7,131 bases of DNA from an uncultured Peptococcaceae bacterium (GTDB lineage: Bacteria > Bacillota > Desulfotomaculia > Desulfotomaculales > Desulfocucumaceae), in assembly GCA_958417755.1 (NCBI GenBank), contig CATZDY010000128.1:1-7131 (forward strand). Reading direction: 5' to 3'. Below are positions 6,078 to 7,131 of this stretch, in pieces (position 1 is the stretch's first letter; every line of letters starts with the position of its first letter). A model generated the notes under the pieces. It was not told the DNA's origin. It ran no database searches and saw only the letters and a program-made list of their open reading frames with translations. The position numbers and the translations under genes are program-made.

Positions 6078-6293
6078 ATGGTAAATGCAGATGCAGCAAA
6101 AATAATTTTCAAAGCCCTGGTGGAGGAAGGCCTCATTGAAAATAAACAGGAAATTTATACTCAAATTTTATTCAGCATAGATTTCAGCTCCAAAGGATCT
6201 GATAATGATGATAATATCAGTGAAGAAGAGGTTGCTGCTATGTTGGATGTATTTCGAAACAATTTTAGCCAATCCCAAGGCCCTCTTCAATAA
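6078..6293 (+). CDS. Small acidic hypothetical protein
   Basis: A 71-residue protein that I do not recognise. The ATG is well supported: AAGGGAGG ends 7 nt upstream, a strong ribosome binding site. The protein has an N-terminal amphipathic helix-like part (AAKIIFKALVEEGLIENKQEIYTQILFSI), an Asp- and Ser-rich middle (DFSSKGSDNDDN) and a second helix-like part (ISEEEVAAMLDVFRNNF). There is no signal peptide, membrane helix or cysteine. The segment 40-51 has acidic residues at D42, D44 and E51 and Ile at position 8 of the loop, similar to a calcium-binding EF-hand loop, but the first position is Gly and the central Gly is missing, so calcium binding is only a guess. It is transcribed away from the Ter-like operon and is separated from the methyltransferase gene by a terminator, so it is probably monocistronic. 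Confidence 0.7.
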   Translation: MVNADAAKIIFKALVEEGLIENKQEIYTQILFSIDFSSKGSDNDDNISEEEVAAMLDVFRNNFSQSQGPLQ

Positions 6294-6340
6294 GAATTCA
6301 AAACCATCAAAAAACAACAAATACATACATAACAAAAGTC

Positions 6341-6374
6341 AAAAAGCTGTTAAGCACTTACCTAACAGCTTTTT
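6341..6374 (+). terminator. Rho-independent terminator after the small hypothetical gene
   Basis: A perfect 12-bp stem, AAAAAGCTGTTA (6341-6352) with TAACAGCTTTTT (6363-6374), encloses a 10-nt loop. The right arm ends in five T residues and the left arm starts with five A residues, so it can work in both directions. It lies 48 nt after the stop codon at 6293 and insulates this gene from the methyltransferase gene. Confidence 0.85.
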
Positions 6375-6400
6375 GTGAGTTAAAAACTAGCTTTTTATGA

Positions 6401-6428
6401 TTGTAAAATCTGGTGTATATCATAAGAT
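6401..6428 (+). promoter_or_regulatory. Possible promoter of the adenine methyltransferase gene
   Basis: TTGTAA (6401-6406) and TAAGAT (6423-6428) are spaced by 16 bp, each matching the vegetative consensus at four of six positions. It lies between the terminator at 6341-6374 and the ribosome binding site at 6435-6442. A promoter is expected here, but this exact assignment is weak. Confidence 0.35.
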
Positions 6429-6450
6429 TAGGGGAAAGGAGGTGCATTTT

Positions 6451-7131
6451 GTGGTAGGCCCAAACCCACTCATAAAACCATATCTCAAATGGGCAGGAGG
6501 AAAACGGCAACTGCTTTCTACCCTAAAAAAACATATTCCCCCTACCATACAAACATATTATGAACCCTTCCTCGGTGGAGGCGCCTTATTCTTTGCCCTA
6601 CAACCCTCAAAAGCTGTTATCAATGACTGCAACATTGAACTGATAACAACTTACAAAGTGGTTCGCGACCATGTGGATGAGCTGATTCATTGTTTAAATA
6701 TTCATAAAGAAAATAATTCACAAACCTATTTTTATCAAATACGGGAACTAGATAGAAATACACGTAAATTCAAAAAATTAACAGAAATAGAGAAAGCTGC
6801 CCGGCTTATTTTTTTAAACAAAACCTGTTTCAATGGTCTGTACCGCGTCAATTCGCAAGGTCTTTTTAATGTACCCTATGGGCGTTATAAAAACCCCACC
6901 ATTTATGAGGAAGATGTTTTACGGGCAGTGAGCAATTATTTACAATCTCCTGCTATTACAATTCTACATGGTGACTTTGCTGAAGCTGTAGACCAGGCAG
7001 ATAAACATTCTTTCATTTATTTTGATCCACCCTACCATAGCCCGGATAAAACCAATTTTACAGGATATCAAGCAGGGGGATTCAATGAATTGGAACAAAA
7101 GCGCCTGCGGGACCTATATGACAAGCTTACC
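6451..7131 (+). CDS. DNA adenine methyltransferase, Dam/DpnM type (GATC), runs off right edge
   Basis: The first 227 codons of a class-alpha N6-adenine methyltransferase (family about 270-290 residues). It transfers a methyl group from S-adenosylmethionine to adenine. Visible motifs are KWAGGK (13-18, motif X), EPFLGGGALFF (38-48, motif I, cofactor binding), FNGLYRVNSQGLFNVPYG (127-144, characteristic of Dam and DpnM), and catalytic DPPY (192-195, motif IV). The sequence recalls the M.DpnIIA methylase of the DpnII system, including a VINDCNIELI-like segment and the GRYKNP motif, so GATC is the likely target. The GTG start at 6451 has AAAGGAGG (6435-6442) 8 nt upstream; an in-frame GTG at 6442 overlaps this site and is less likely. 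The C-terminus and any partner endonuclease lie outside the window, so it may be a solitary regulatory methylase or part of a restriction system. Confidence 0.92.
   Translation, partial: MVGPNPLIKPYLKWAGGKRQLLSTLKKHIPPTIQTYYEPFLGGGALFFALQPSKAVINDCNIELITTYKVVRDHVDELIHCLNIHKENNSQTYFYQIRELDRNTRKFKKLTEIEKAARLIFLNKTCFNGLYRVNSQGLFNVPYGRYKNPTIYEEDVLRAVSNYLQSPAITILHGDFAEAVDQADKHSFIYFDPPYHSPDKTNFTGYQAGGFNELEQKRLRDLYDKLT

Noticed and set aside
6010..6084. A 24-codon plus-strand frame overlapping the start of the small hypothetical gene
   Set aside because: It has only a T-run upstream and no ribosome binding site, and the overlap seems accidental.

Overview
The window looks like a low-to-moderate GC Bacillota chromosome, probably a clostridial or Peptococcaceae-type lineage. 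The reasons are strong GGAGG-type ribosome binding sites, frequent TTG and GTG starts, a near-consensus vegetative (SigA-type) promoter, AT-rich intergenic DNA, and gene families typical of that phylum. No species-level claim is possible from the sequence alone.

About 80% of the window (positions 5765 down to 1) is one minus-strand operon of the tellurium-resistance/toxic-anion ('Ter') stress type. In transcription order it holds a YceG-family gene (5686-3407, broken by an in-frame TAA at 3994-3992), a TelA/YceH-family coiled-coil protein (3405-2269), a TerY-like von Willebrand A protein (2241-1678), a protein kinase-like protein with a zinc-ribbon motif (1651-152), and the first 46 codons of a P-type cation ATPase (140 to the left edge). 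The genes are close-packed (gaps of 1 to about 27 nt) and are preceded by a TTGAAA-17-TATAAT promoter. Genes of these families are known to cluster in Ter-type modules thought to work at the membrane in envelope or metal-ion stress: the vWA protein and kinase for metal-dependent signalling, TelA and YceG as cytoplasmic or membrane-associated partners, and the ATPase for ion export.

Two features of this operon stand out. First, the yceG-like reading frame stops at TAA and then continues in the same frame for about 195 more codons of family-like sequence, so the gene is split, decayed, or mis-sequenced at one codon. Second, the first 30 codons of the same gene contain a nearly perfect hairpin of 19 base pairs followed directly by eight T residues on the sense strand. 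This is an intrinsic-terminator shape placed inside the coding region and could act as a translation-dependent attenuator for the whole operon.

To the right is an AT-rich divergent intergenic region (5703-6077). It is followed on the plus strand by a small acidic hypothetical protein (6078-6293), a perfect 12-bp-stem terminator (6341-6374), and the 5' 227 codons of a Dam/DpnM-type GATC adenine methyltransferase (6451 to the right edge). I see no tRNA, rRNA, CRISPR array or insertion sequence.
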